A stretch of 64,000 nucleotides of DNA from Porticoccaceae bacterium (GTDB taxonomy: Bacteria; Pseudomonadota; Gammaproteobacteria; Pseudomonadales; Porticoccaceae). Below, piece after piece: positions 31,223 to 40,471 of this stretch. The position numbers were made by a program, and so were the translations under genes. The DNA lies in assembly GCA_029212965.1 (NCBI GenBank), contig JARGOV010000008.1, positions 17,951-81,950 of the forward strand, given 5' to 3'. The notes beneath the pieces were generated by a model, which was not told the DNA's origin, did not search any database, and was given only the letters and a program-made list of their open reading frames with translations. How positions within the stretch are numbered: the stretch's first letter is position 1; every line of letters begins with the position of its first letter.

Positions 31223-31606
31223 ATGTCCGCTCAATCGGGTTCCATTCTTGGTAAGCACGCACAGGCCCTGTACTTTCATGCTCAAAGGGCCGAGTTGCTG
31301 GCGGCTAATATTGCCAATGCTGAGACTCCTGGCTACAGGGCGCGGGATGTTGACTTTCGTTCTGCGCTTCGCACCGCAAGCGCAGAACGCTTAGTGCAGA
31401 GCCACGATCAACATATGTCATCCGATAGCCGTTTTAACACCAGTGAGTACTATCGTGAGCCGGCTCAGGCGTCGATTAACATCAATACAGTTGATATGGC
31501 AAAAGAGCAGACAGCTTATGCTGAAAACGCTGTGCGCTACCAAGTTAATCTGCGGTTTCTCGATGGCAAGATTAAAGGCCTGATGCTGGCCCTGAGAGGA
31601 GATTAA
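31223..31606 (+). CDS. flgB: Flagellar proximal rod protein FlgB
   Basis: Axial proximal-rod subunit exported by the flagellar type III system. 127 aa from the ATG at 31223 (MSAQSGSILGKHAQAL), favoured by AGGAAAAAG at ribosome-site distance; the track uses an upstream ATG at 31205. Seen: ELLAANIANAETPGYRARDVDF near 25-45, the N-terminal rod/hook motif, and the C-terminal EQTAYAENAVRYQVNLRFLDG. First gene of flgBCDEFGHIJKL, 4 bases before flgC. Confidence 0.95.
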   Translation: MSAQSGSILGKHAQALYFHAQRAELLAANIANAETPGYRARDVDFRSALRTASAERLVQSHDQHMSSDSRFNTSEYYREPAQASININTVDMAKEQTAYAENAVRYQVNLRFLDGKIKGLMLALRGD

Positions 31607-31610
31607 AAGG

Positions 31611-32024
31611 ATGAGTTTAGAAGGTGTTATGCGCGTTTCAGGTTCAGCGCTAGCAGCACATACCACGTGGCTTGATACCGTCGCTAGTAACTTGGCGAAC
31701 TCAGAGGTGGTGAGTGGCAGTGCTGGTGATGTGTATCGCTCGCGACAGCCCGTCTTTGCCACCGTGGCAAAACCCTTCGCAGATCCTAGGGGTGCTGTCG
31801 GTGTCGCTGTTAAGAGTGTGGTTGAAACCGGGCCGCCGGGCAGGAAAGAGTACGCGCCAAATCATACTCTGGCTGACAGCGATGGCTATATTTACCACAG
31901 TAACGTCAATACCGTAGAGGAAATGGCGAACATGATTGCCGCATCGCGAGCCTATCAAAACAGCGTTGAAGCTATGAATACCGCAAAGCAGTTATTGGTA
32001 CAGACCTTGAGTCTGGGTCGTTAA
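31611..32024 (+). CDS. flgC: Flagellar proximal rod protein FlgC
   Basis: Proximal-rod subunit of 137 aa. It starts MSLEGVMRVSGSALAAHTTWLDTVASNLANSE and ends with NTVEEMANMIAASRAYQNSVEAMNTAKQLLVQTLSLG, the conserved rod-protein termini that pair as coiled helices. A SD-like AAAAGG precedes the ATG. Lies between flgB and flgD with close spacing. Confidence 0.96.
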   Translation: MSLEGVMRVSGSALAAHTTWLDTVASNLANSEVVSGSAGDVYRSRQPVFATVAKPFADPRGAVGVAVKSVVETGPPGRKEYAPNHTLADSDGYIYHSNVNTVEEMANMIAASRAYQNSVEAMNTAKQLLVQTLSLGR

Positions 32025-32035
32025 GGGGACGAGAG

Positions 32036-32707
32036 ATGGCAACGGATATAGCGAATATTTTGGGAGTTGAGCAAAGCGGCGGGCTGGGTTCTGTCCCAAA
32101 AAAGAAAGAAGAGTTGGGGCAGGAGGAGTTTATGCGTCTTCTGGTGGCGCAGTTGAATAATCAGGACCCTACCAAACCAATGGATAATGCTGAGTTTTTG
32201 ACGCAAATTGCTCAATTTAGCACGGTAGATGGTATTCAGGGTATGGAAACCTCTTTGTCTGACTTGGGGGCGTCAATGATGTCGACGCGCGCTATTCAGG
32301 CCTCCTCTTTGGTGGGTCGTGATGTGATTAGTGCATCTAACCAGGCTGCCTATGTGCCAGGGAATGAAATTTCAGGCGTGGTGGCTATGCCGGTCAGTGC
32401 ATCGGCTGTTCAGATACAAGTGTCGGATAGTCGTGGACAACTGGTTAAGGTCCTTGATATAGGCAGTGTCGGTGCGGGTATTCACAAATTTGCGTGGGAC
32501 GGTTTGCTCGATGATGGGTCCTCCATCCCTCAGGGCAGCTACCAAGTGACGGCCAGCGGCTTGATCGACGGGTCGGCAGAGGCTTTGCCCGCCTTTGCCT
32601 CAGCACGCGTCGCTAGTGTGTCGATTGGTGCCGCTGGAGCAGAAATTAGTTTAAATCTGGATGGCGGAGATTCGGTGTCCTACGCCGATGTCCTCCAGTA
32701 CTTATAA
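32036..32707 (+). CDS. flgD: Flagellar hook-capping (scaffold) protein FlgD
   Basis: Temporary cap for hook polymerisation, later replaced by FlgK. At 223 aa it has the N-terminal signature LGQEEFMRLLVAQLNNQDPTKPMDNAEFLTQ (near 28-60), and C-terminal FlgD Tudor/Ig-like domains (VKVLDIGSVGAGIHKFAWDG, IPQGSYQVTASG). The GGGGACGAGAG before the ATG is a good ribosome site. Confidence 0.96.
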   Translation: MATDIANILGVEQSGGLGSVPKKKEELGQEEFMRLLVAQLNNQDPTKPMDNAEFLTQIAQFSTVDGIQGMETSLSDLGASMMSTRAIQASSLVGRDVISASNQAAYVPGNEISGVVAMPVSASAVQIQVSDSRGQLVKVLDIGSVGAGIHKFAWDGLLDDGSSIPQGSYQVTASGLIDGSAEALPAFASARVASVSIGAAGAEISLNLDGGDSVSYADVLQYL

Positions 32708-32725
32708 CAGCAAGGGGAATTAACC

Positions 32726-34003
32726 ATGGGTTTTGAAACGGCAGTATCAGGTATTCGAGCGGCGTCTTCGCAGCTTGGCATCATTGGCAATAACATTGCC
32801 AACAGCTCCACTTCGGGGTTTAAGCAATCACGGGGGGAGTTTGCCGATGTTTTTGCTTCAAGCGCATTGGGTGTGTCCTCCAATTCCGTTGGTCGCGGTG
32901 TCGAGTTAGCCTCGGTTTCCCAACAGTTTACCCAGGGCAATATCAGCTTTACTGATAACTCTCTCGATCTGGCCATTAGCGGCACTGGCTTTTTTATGCT
33001 CGATGACGGCGGTACTACCCGTTTTACCCGGTCGGGTGCTTTTGCTGTCGACTCTGAGGGTTTTGTTACTAATAACGAAGGTCTGCGTCTACAGGCGTTT
33101 ACGGCCGATACCCAAGGGCAAATTACAGGCTTAGTCGATGATGTGCAGTTGACGACTTCGCAAATTGAACCGATTCCCACTGCCGAGGTGAATATCACTG
33201 CGAATCTCGACTCCCGAGAGGAAGTGCCCCTGTTGGCTTTTAGTGCTCCCTTCGATGCTTTTGCCTCCCCGCCGACGGCTCCTAGCTCCGATATGTTTAA
33301 CGGCTCTACTTCTTTAACCATTTACGACAGCCTCGGTAATCCCCACGACTTGACCACTTATTTTGTCAAAACAACGACCCCTAATGAATGGGAAGCTCAT
33401 GTCACCGTTGATGGCGTGACCCCTGGTGGTGTCGCGGCACCACAGACCTTGACTTTTGATGGCACGGGGCAGTTTCCTGCAGCATCTCTACCAGTAGAAG
33501 TCACGGTGGCCAACTGGGACCCGGTCGATGCTAGTGGTAATCCAACGGGTGCTCTTACCCCCCAGTCTTTTGCCGTTGATCTTTCAACTACCACTCAGTT
33601 TGGTAGCGACTTCGGTGTCAGTTTTATTTCACAAAATGGTTTTTCTTCGGGCCAGTTGCGCGGGGTTGAGATCTCCGATTCTGGAGTGATTTTTGCCCGT
33701 TACACGAATGGTCAGTCTTTTGCTTTGGGGCAGGTAGCGTTGGCCAACTTTGCTAACCAGCAGGGTCTGCAGCCTCTGGGCGGCACAGCCTGGGCAGAGA
33801 CATTTGCCTCCGGTGTGGCCACGGTAAGTGCGCCGGGCACAGCAGGCCAGGGTTTGATTCAGTCTGGTGCCCTGGAGGACTCTAATGTCGATATCACTCA
33901 ACAGTTGGTGAATATGATTACCGCTCAGCGCAACTTCCAGGCTAATGCCCAGATGATTCAGACCGAAGATACCGTCACTCAAACCGTGATCAACCTACGT
34001 TAA
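32726..34003 (+). CDS. flgE: Flagellar hook protein FlgE
   Basis: Hook monomer, 425 aa. N-terminus MGFETAVSGIRAASSQLGIIGNNIANSSTSGFK and C-terminus LEDSNVDITQQLVNMITAQRNFQANAQMIQTEDTVTQTVINLR match FlgE; the middle domain contains SLTIYDSLGNPHDLTTYFVK (hook domain). Length is in the usual range. GGGGAA precedes the ATG. The long antisense ORF (32680-33321) is a shadow. Confidence 0.96.
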   Translation: MGFETAVSGIRAASSQLGIIGNNIANSSTSGFKQSRGEFADVFASSALGVSSNSVGRGVELASVSQQFTQGNISFTDNSLDLAISGTGFFMLDDGGTTRFTRSGAFAVDSEGFVTNNEGLRLQAFTADTQGQITGLVDDVQLTTSQIEPIPTAEVNITANLDSREEVPLLAFSAPFDAFASPPTAPSSDMFNGSTSLTIYDSLGNPHDLTTYFVKTTTPNEWEAHVTVDGVTPGGVAAPQTLTFDGTGQFPAASLPVEVTVANWDPVDASGNPTGALTPQSFAVDLSTTTQFGSDFGVSFISQNGFSSGQLRGVEISDSGVIFARYTNGQSFALGQVALANFANQQGLQPLGGTAWAETFASGVATVSAPGTAGQGLIQSGALEDSNVDITQQLVNMITAQRNFQANAQMIQTEDTVTQTVINLR

Positions 34004-34024
34004 GTGCTGAAAGGCTAAATAATT

Positions 34025-34759
34025 ATGGGCAATTATCTCTACACATCGATGGTTAGCGCCAGCCAAATTATGCGTGGCATGGCTGATGTTACTCACAATC
34101 TGGCCAATGCCAGTACTACGGGTTTTCGTGCCGATTTGTCGATGTTTAAGTCGTTGGCAGTGCCTGGCGCGGTTAACGGCGGTGATCTGCCACTGTTTGA
34201 ACGCACGGGTGTCGATACGAGTTTTGGTGCTCTGCAAAACACCGGGGTCGATCTCGATGTCGCTGTGAGTGGCGAGGGCTGGATAGCCGTAGTGGCGGAG
34301 GGCGGTGAAGCCTATACCCGCCGCGGTGACCTGCGCCTTGATGCTCTTGGTCAGCTCACTAATGGCGCGGGTCAGGCAATTGTGGGCGATGGTGGGCCGC
34401 TAGCGATTCCTCCCCATGCGAAGATGGAGATTGCCGCCGATGGCACTATCTCCATTCAGCCTCTCGGGCAGGGCCCCGATACCGTTGCCGTGGTGGGGCG
34501 CATCAAACTGGTTAGCCTCGATGCTGAGAATCTATATAAGAGTCAGGATGGCCTGCTGCGTCTCAAAGAGGGGGCTACTGCTCAAGAAGATGCCAATGTT
34601 TCATTGATCTCGGGTGCCCTGGAGGCCAGCAACGTCAACACCATTTCTACCATGGTGAAGATGATAGAACTACAGAGAAGCTATGAAACTCAGATCAAAA
34701 TGATGAAAACCGCCGCCGATAATGATCGTGCTTCGGCGGCATTAATGAAAATGAATTGA
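34025..34759 (+). CDS. flgF: Flagellar proximal rod protein FlgF
   Basis: Proximal-rod subunit, 244 aa, starting MGNYLYTSMVSASQIMRGMADVTHNLANASTTGF and ending in LISGALEASNVNTISTMVKMIELQRSYETQIKMM. The rod-protein motif VAVSGEGWIAVVAEGGEAYTRRGDLRLDA lies near 79-108. Follows flgE by 21 bases. Confidence 0.95.
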   Translation: MGNYLYTSMVSASQIMRGMADVTHNLANASTTGFRADLSMFKSLAVPGAVNGGDLPLFERTGVDTSFGALQNTGVDLDVAVSGEGWIAVVAEGGEAYTRRGDLRLDALGQLTNGAGQAIVGDGGPLAIPPHAKMEIAADGTISIQPLGQGPDTVAVVGRIKLVSLDAENLYKSQDGLLRLKEGATAQEDANVSLISGALEASNVNTISTMVKMIELQRSYETQIKMMKTAADNDRASAALMKMN

Positions 34760-34810
34760 TGATTCACCAGACGATTGACGATTCAATGAATACGCCATTG
34801 GGGAAATAGA

Positions 34811-35596
34811 ATGCAAGAATCACTGTGGATAGCAAAGACCGGGTTAGACGCACAGCAAACCCGTATGGCGACTATTTCAAATAATCTCGCCAATGTCAGT
34901 ACGGCAGGTTATAAGCGGGGCCGAGCAGTTTTTGAAGACCTGCTTTATCAAAATTTACGGCAGGTCGGGGCTCAGTCATCGCAAGACACTGAACTGCCCT
35001 CGGGTTTAATGCAGGGCACGGGCGTGCGGGTGGTCGCTACCGAAAAACTGTTTACACAGGGTAATTTAGAGACCACCGAAAACCCCCTTGATGTGGCGAT
35101 TGATGGCAAGGGGTTTATACAGATCCTGCTGCCAGACGGGACTATCTCTTATACCCGTGATGGTTCATTTGCACTGGATTCGGACGGACAACTGGTCAGC
35201 TCTAATGGTTATCCGGTCGAGCCATCAATCACGGTCCCTCAGGATGCCCAATCAGTCTCCATTGGTTCCGACGGTATCGTCTCTGTATTGGCCCAGGGCG
35301 ATACGACGCCCTCTCAGGTTGGCACTTTGCAGCTGGCCGATTTTGTCAACCCGGCCGGCCTGCAGGCCATCGGCAAGAACCTTTTTCTGGAGTCTGGCTC
35401 TAGCGGTAATCCGCAAACCGGCAATCCTGGACTCAATGGCTTGGGTTCTATTATGCAAGGTTATATCGAGAGCTCGAATGTCAATGTGGTAGAGGAGCTC
35501 GTGTCGATGATTGAAACCCAGCGTGCCTACGAGATGAACTCCAAAGCGATTTCTACCACTGACCAAATGCTGCAATACATCAGTAACAACCTCTAA
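34811..35596 (+). CDS. flgG: Flagellar distal rod protein FlgG
   Basis: Distal-rod subunit, 261 aa, the usual length. It starts [39 protein letters not shown]; the FlgG-type [24 protein letters not shown] lies near 94, and [41 protein letters not shown] ends it. A weak GGGGAAATAG ribosome site precedes it. The preceding 51 bases hold nothing else. Confidence 0.97.
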   Translation: MQESLWIAKTGLDAQQTRMATISNNLANVSTAGYKRGRAVFEDLLYQNLRQVGAQSSQDTELPSGLMQGTGVRVVATEKLFTQGNLETTENPLDVAIDGKGFIQILLPDGTISYTRDGSFALDSDGQLVSSNGYPVEPSITVPQDAQSVSIGSDGIVSVLAQGDTTPSQVGTLQLADFVNPAGLQAIGKNLFLESGSSGNPQTGNPGLNGLGSIMQGYIESSNVNVVEELVSMIETQRAYEMNSKAISTTDQMLQYISNNL

Positions 35597-35622
35597 CGCT
35601 GATTAAAGCGGGGCGGATTTGA

Positions 35623-36303
35623 ATGATGAAAACATTATTGCTAAAGCACCGAAAGCCTCTTTGTGTGCTAGCTATCGTAATTGGGCTTAACGCTTGTACG
35701 GTAATGCCGCAACAGAGCGAGCCGGGCTACGAGAGTGTTGCGCCCATAGCCATGGTGCCCCCAGTGCAGAATACCGGCAGTCTCTACCAGGCTGGGTATG
35801 ACATGGTTTTATTCGAAGACCAGCGCGCGAGTCGAGTGGGGGACATTATTCAGGTTTTACTGGTTGAGCAAACTGATGCCGCGAAAACCAGTAAAACGGA
35901 AATCGACAAAGACAGTAAAACCTCAATGGCGGCCCCGACTTTGTTTGGTGAGGTACTTGATGATCTCGGTCTTGGCATCGATTCAAGTTCTGAGTTTGAA
36001 GGTGAGGGCAAAAGTAATCAGAGCAACCACCTCAGCGGTAGTATTGCGGTTACTGTTGCGCAGGTGTTGCCCAATAGTAACCTGGTGGTGCAGGGCGAAA
36101 AGTGGATACAAATCAATCAGGGCGGTGAGTTTATTCGCATCAAAGGTATTGTTCGACCCTCAGACGTCAGCTCAAACAACACCGTGCTGTCCACTCATGT
36201 CGCCAATGCAAAGATTTCTTACGGGGGTAAAGGTGCTCTCAGTGAGTCGAATGTCACTGGCTGGATGGTGCGTTTCTTTATGAGCCCACTTTGGCCCTTT
36301 TAA
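35623..36303 (+). CDS. flgH: Flagellar L-ring protein FlgH
   Basis: Outer-membrane lipoprotein forming the L ring. 226 aa with signal peptide and lipobox GLNAC at residue 25. SLYQAGYDMVLFEDQRASRVGDIIQVLL near 50-80 and IKGIVRPSDVSSNNTVLSTHVANAKISYGGKGAL near the end are FlgH signatures. MMKT start with two adjacent ATGs. Confidence 0.96.
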   Translation: MMKTLLLKHRKPLCVLAIVIGLNACTVMPQQSEPGYESVAPIAMVPPVQNTGSLYQAGYDMVLFEDQRASRVGDIIQVLLVEQTDAAKTSKTEIDKDSKTSMAAPTLFGEVLDDLGLGIDSSSEFEGEGKSNQSNHLSGSIAVTVAQVLPNSNLVVQGEKWIQINQGGEFIRIKGIVRPSDVSSNNTVLSTHVANAKISYGGKGALSESNVTGWMVRFFMSPLWPF

Positions 36304-36361
36304 GCGATACCTCTTTTGAACGACACCTTTTGATAGTCGCCGTGGTAAGCAGGAGAAAATA

Positions 36362-37510
36362 ATGGTTATGTTGCAGCGATTCGAATGTATGCCAAGTATT
36401 AAGCGGTTGGGTACAACTTGCTTTATGGCTGTGCTCTTGCTCTGTATGGCGCTGCCCGTTGCTGCAGACCGTATCAAAGATATTACTTCCATTGCCGGTG
36501 TGCGCTCTAACCATCTGGTGGGGTATGGGTTGGTCATTGGTCTCGATGGTAGCGGTGATTCGACCAACTCAGCACCTTTTACCGTGCAGAGCTTAAAAAG
36601 CATGCTGTCCAAATTTGGTGTTGTTGTGCCGCCAGGTGTTAACCCTTCACTGAAAAATGTTGCGGCTGTGATGATACATGCTGAGTTGCCCCCCTTTGCC
36701 AAGCCGGGTCAGACTATTGACATCACCGTGTCCTCCATTGCCAATGCCAAAAGTCTGCGTGGTGGCAGTTTATTGATGGCGCCCTTGAAAGGTGCCGATG
36801 GTCAAACTTACGCCATTGCGCAGGGTAATATGGTCGTTGGAGGCCTTGGTGCTGAAGGTGGTGATGGCACCAGTGTTACCGTCAATATACCCAGTGTTGG
36901 GCGTATTCCCAATGGCGCAACCGTTGAGCGAGAGGTGCCGACTCCTTTTTCCCAGGGTGGACCGATTGTGCTTAATTTAAATACCCCCGACTTCACCACG
37001 GCGATGCGTGTCGCTGAGAAAATTAATGCCGTTGTTGGCGCTGGCAGTGCGTTGCCGGTCGATAGTTCATCTGTTCAAGTACAGGCGCCAGTGAATCAGG
37101 GTCAAAAAGTTGCTTTCCTTGCCATGCTACAGAGCATTGAGGTTGAACCAGGCGAGGGCGCTGCGCGGGTCATCGTCAACGCTCGCACTGGCACCATTGT
37201 TATTGGTAGTCATGTGCGAGTAACCCCCGTTGCAGTGGCCCACGGCAGTCTTACCGTTTCGGTGTCAGAATCCTTCGATGTTAGCCAACCAGAAGCTTTT
37301 GCCCGCCGTGGCGATACGGTGGTAACGCCGAATTCCGGAGTGGCTATCACTCAGGAGAATAACCCTATGTTTGTGCTTAGCTCGGGTGTTTCGTTACAAG
37401 ATCTGGTTAGAGCCGTCAATAACGTTGGCGCAGCTCCCGGTGACATGGTGTCGATTCTTGAAGCGCTCAAACAAGCAGGTGCCCTGCGCGCCGACTTGAT
37501 CGTGATCTAG
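36362..37510 (+). CDS. flgI: Flagellar P-ring protein FlgI
   Basis: Periplasmic P-ring subunit folded with FlgA's help. 382 aa with a signal peptide ([14 protein letters not shown], likely cut before DRIKDI near residue 36). Seen: [38 protein letters not shown]-type [20 protein letters not shown], and the C-terminal [24 protein letters not shown] precedes the ATG; a later ATG (MPSIKRL) is an alternative start. Confidence 0.96.
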   Translation: MVMLQRFECMPSIKRLGTTCFMAVLLLCMALPVAADRIKDITSIAGVRSNHLVGYGLVIGLDGSGDSTNSAPFTVQSLKSMLSKFGVVVPPGVNPSLKNVAAVMIHAELPPFAKPGQTIDITVSSIANAKSLRGGSLLMAPLKGADGQTYAIAQGNMVVGGLGAEGGDGTSVTVNIPSVGRIPNGATVEREVPTPFSQGGPIVLNLNTPDFTTAMRVAEKINAVVGAGSALPVDSSSVQVQAPVNQGQKVAFLAMLQSIEVEPGEGAARVIVNARTGTIVIGSHVRVTPVAVAHGSLTVSVSESFDVSQPEAFARRGDTVVTPNSGVAITQENNPMFVLSSGVSLQDLVRAVNNVGAAPGDMVSILEALKQAGALRADLIVI

Positions 37511-37519
37511 GGGCAAGTC

Positions 37520-38506
37520 ATGGCCATGCAATCACTAACTAATTCACCCGTTGCCGCTCAGCAGGTTTATCACAGCTTTCAGGGCTTTGAGCAAATGCGT
37601 GCCCAGGCCCGCAGTGGTGATAGCGAAGCTCTGTCAGGTGCTGCTAAACAGTTTGAATCGGTCTTTGTACAGATGATGCTTAAGGCCATGCGTGACACTG
37701 TACCTGAAGGAGGACTGTTTGACAGCGAGACCTCTGACTTTTACGAGGGCATGTTCGACCAGCAAATATCCCTCAATATCGCCAACGGCAAAGGCATTGG
37801 CCTCGCTCATGTCATTGAGCGTCAAATGAGTGGAATGCAAAGGGGTGTGCCGGCGGACCATGCTACGGAACGTTCTCCCTTTGTTGCCCTGTCCTCGGCT
37901 AATCGTCCCCTCGCTATCGAGCCACATCACATAAATTCACAGCTGCTCAATCCTGCAAATGAAAAACCAGTTAGCTCGTTGGGGGCTGAAGACTGGGCGC
38001 CTGTGAGCCCCGAAGCCTTTGCCGATGAGCTACGCCCTTACGCCCAGCGTGCCGCAAAAAAACTTGGTGTGAGTGAAAACTTGCTCATCGCCCAAGCGGC
38101 TCTGGAAACCGGTTGGGGGCAGAAAGTAATGCCGCGCAATGAAGGGGGGAGTAGTTTCAATCTTTTTGGTATCAAAGTGAATGCGAACTGGGAGGGAGAT
38201 AAAGCCAGTACCGCAACCCTCGAATATCGCGATGGCATAGCACAACGTGAGCGAGCTGATTTTCGTGCTTACGCCTCGCTACAGCAGTCTTTTGATGATT
38301 ATGTCAGTTTTATCAGTGAACAGCCTCGTTACAGCGAGGCCTTGAACGCGAGTGATGACAAAGGTTATGTCGAGGCTCTTCAACACAGTGGTTATGCCAC
38401 GGACCCTGCTTATGCGGAAAAAATTCTCGCGGTGAAGCAGCGGCTCGATCGCAATGAAACCAATATATTGGCGAAGGGTTTAACAAACCACGGAGACAGG
38501 AGTTAA
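37520..38506 (+). CDS. flgJ: Rod cap and peptidoglycan hydrolase FlgJ
   Basis: Dual-domain protein, 328 aa. The N-terminal rod-cap domain (to about 110) has LSGAAKQFESVFVQMMLKAMRDT and SDFYEGMFDQQISLNIANGKGIGL; the C-terminal glucosaminidase domain (about 165-320) has LIAQAALETGWGQKVMP, FNLFGIKV and YVSFISEQPRYSEAL. So this is the two-domain form common in beta- and gammaproteobacteria, which drills the wall for the rod. Close to flgI (9 bases) and flgK (3 bases). Confidence 0.96.
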   Translation: MAMQSLTNSPVAAQQVYHSFQGFEQMRAQARSGDSEALSGAAKQFESVFVQMMLKAMRDTVPEGGLFDSETSDFYEGMFDQQISLNIANGKGIGLAHVIERQMSGMQRGVPADHATERSPFVALSSANRPLAIEPHHINSQLLNPANEKPVSSLGAEDWAPVSPEAFADELRPYAQRAAKKLGVSENLLIAQAALETGWGQKVMPRNEGGSSFNLFGIKVNANWEGDKASTATLEYRDGIAQRERADFRAYASLQQSFDDYVSFISEQPRYSEALNASDDKGYVEALQHSGYATDPAYAEKILAVKQRLDRNETNILAKGLTNHGDRS

Positions 38507-38509
38507 GCC

Positions 38510-40441
38510 ATGGCCGACTTATTAGGTATCGCATCATCGGGTTTAGAGGCCATTCAACAGGCCCTGAGAACCACTGGGCACAATATTGCGAATGTGAATA
38601 CCGAAGGCTATAGCCGCCAGGTCACCGATTTCGCGACGTTGCCCTCCCAGCGGGCCGGGGACTTCTTTTCTGGCAGTGGTGTTGAAATTGGTGCAGTGCG
38701 TCGCGCCTATGACAGTTTTGTTGTCGACGAACTGCGTACTCGGGGCAGTAAACTTGGCATGGCAAGTACGTTTGAATCATTGGCCTCGGGGCTTGATAGT
38801 TTGGTGGGTGACAGTAATAACGGCCTTGCCTCAGCCCTCGAAGGTTTCTTTAACTCAGTGCAGGATGTTGCCAATGACCCGAGCAGTATATCCGCACGAC
38901 AAGTTTTGTTATCGGATGCGAAGATTCTTACCGATCGCTTTACCCAACTCAATGAAAGCATGCAAGGCTTTGAGCGTGATGCAAACAACCGAATTAGTTC
39001 GTCGGTGAGTGAAATTAACGACCTGACAACTAATATTGCCGACCTTAATGCTGATATTGTTTTTGCTTTAAGTACTGGTGGCGAGCCCAACGATTTACTC
39101 GATCAGCGCGATGCCCTACTGATGCAGTTGTCTAGTAAGGTCGGCATTATCAGCATCGAGCAGAACGACGGTGCGGTCAATGTGTTTGTCGGTAAAGGGC
39201 AGCCGTTGGTGGTAGGTGGTAAAGCGCAGCAACTACAGGTTGTCGGCAACCCTGTCTATCCTAACCGTCTTGAAATCGGCGTTTTGCAACCGGGCGGGTT
39301 TCAGCAAATCATTTCGCCGCAAATTAGCGGTGGCGAATTACAGGGAGTGCTCGATTTCCGATCACGAGTCTTCGATCCAGCTGTATCTGAATTGGGCCGT
39401 GTCGCTGTCGCTATGACAGATCTTTTCAATACTCAGCATCACCTGGGTATGGATTTAAACGGCCAGCTTGGTGGTGACTTTTTTAGCACCCTTTCGCCAG
39501 CTGTTATCGCCTCGGCTGGCAATAGCACGACAGTACCAGCGGCGACCGCCAGCCTGACTATCGACAATACCTCCGATCTTGAAGCCACTGATTATCTGTT
39601 GGTGTACGACGGTACCGAGTGGGGGCTAACGCGAACTTCTGACGGCGCCTTCTTCAGTGATGCTGCGGGCAACTTTGCCCTCGATGGTCTGACGGTGAGC
39701 GTTGGCGGTACACCGGCAGCGGGAGATAGTTTTTTATTGCGCCCAGTGCACGGTGCTGCCGGGCAATTTGGCCTCCAGCTGTCGGCGCCTGAACAGTTTG
39801 CTGCTGCTGCTCCGGTGGTTTCTTCTCAGGCTTTAAGTAATAGTGGTTCGGCTTCCATGAGCGCACTTAGCCTCAGCTCAACCGGGGGACTGCCTTTGGC
39901 TGGGGATATAACACTTAGCTTCAACCCGGATGCGCTGGGTGCAGGTGTGCCGGGATTTGATGTGGTAGGTGGGCCGGGTGGCACCCTTGCTTTTGACCCG
40001 GCTACCGAAAGCGGTGGTAAAACCTTTACCTTTGCTGGTTCCGGCGGTTTGAGCTTTACACTTAGTGGTATTCCCAATAATGGCGATGCTTTTACCCTGT
40101 CGGCTAGCTCAGGGGCGCCTGGCGACAACCGCAATGCTTTGTTGTTGGGGGCGATGCAAAGTCAGCGACTAGTCGAAGGCAGTACGATAACTTTCGGTGA
40201 GGCCTACAGTGGCATGGTTGGTGGTGTCGGTGTTGTTACACGCCAGGCCCAGGCCAACTTGCAGGCCGAAGACAGTTTAATGAATAACGCCGTTACCGCC
40301 CGTGACCGGGTGTCGGGTGTTAACCTCGAGGAGGAAGCGGCGGAGCTGGTGCGACTGCAACAAGCCTATCAAGCCGCAGCTCAGCTAGTGGCCATTGCCG
40401 ATACGCTATTTCAAACCCTTATTGGGGCTACGCGGCGTTAA
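38510..40441 (+). CDS. flgK: Flagellar hook-filament junction protein FlgK (HAP1)
   Basis: Hook-associated protein between hook and filament, 643 aa. N-terminus MADLLGIASSGLEAIQQALRTTGHNIANVNTEGYSRQ and C-terminus RDRVSGVNLEEEAAELVRLQQAYQAAAQLVAIADTLFQTLIG match FlgK. The middle (about 320-560) is variable, with TSDGAFFSDAAGNFALDGLTV and repeated small-residue strands, as in long gammaproteobacterial FlgKs. FlgN is its predicted chaperone. Confidence 0.96.
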   Translation: MADLLGIASSGLEAIQQALRTTGHNIANVNTEGYSRQVTDFATLPSQRAGDFFSGSGVEIGAVRRAYDSFVVDELRTRGSKLGMASTFESLASGLDSLVGDSNNGLASALEGFFNSVQDVANDPSSISARQVLLSDAKILTDRFTQLNESMQGFERDANNRISSSVSEINDLTTNIADLNADIVFALSTGGEPNDLLDQRDALLMQLSSKVGIISIEQNDGAVNVFVGKGQPLVVGGKAQQLQVVGNPVYPNRLEIGVLQPGGFQQIISPQISGGELQGVLDFRSRVFDPAVSELGRVAVAMTDLFNTQHHLGMDLNGQLGGDFFSTLSPAVIASAGNSTTVPAATASLTIDNTSDLEATDYLLVYDGTEWGLTRTSDGAFFSDAAGNFALDGLTVSVGGTPAAGDSFLLRPVHGAAGQFGLQLSAPEQFAAAAPVVSSQALSNSGSASMSALSLSSTGGLPLAGDITLSFNPDALGAGVPGFDVVGGPGGTLAFDPATESGGKTFTFAGSGGLSFTLSGIPNNGDAFTLSASSGAPGDNRNALLLGAMQSQRLVEGSTITFGEAYSGMVGGVGVVTRQAQANLQAEDSLMNNAVTARDRVSGVNLEEEAAELVRLQQAYQAAAQLVAIADTLFQTLIGATRR

Positions 40442-40471
40442 GCCCCCAAGTGAGCGCGGTGTGAGTAAGCT

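Noticed and set aside
32680-33321. 213-aa antisense ORF across flgE
   Set aside because: Shadow of flgE with low-complexity composition and no recognisable domain.
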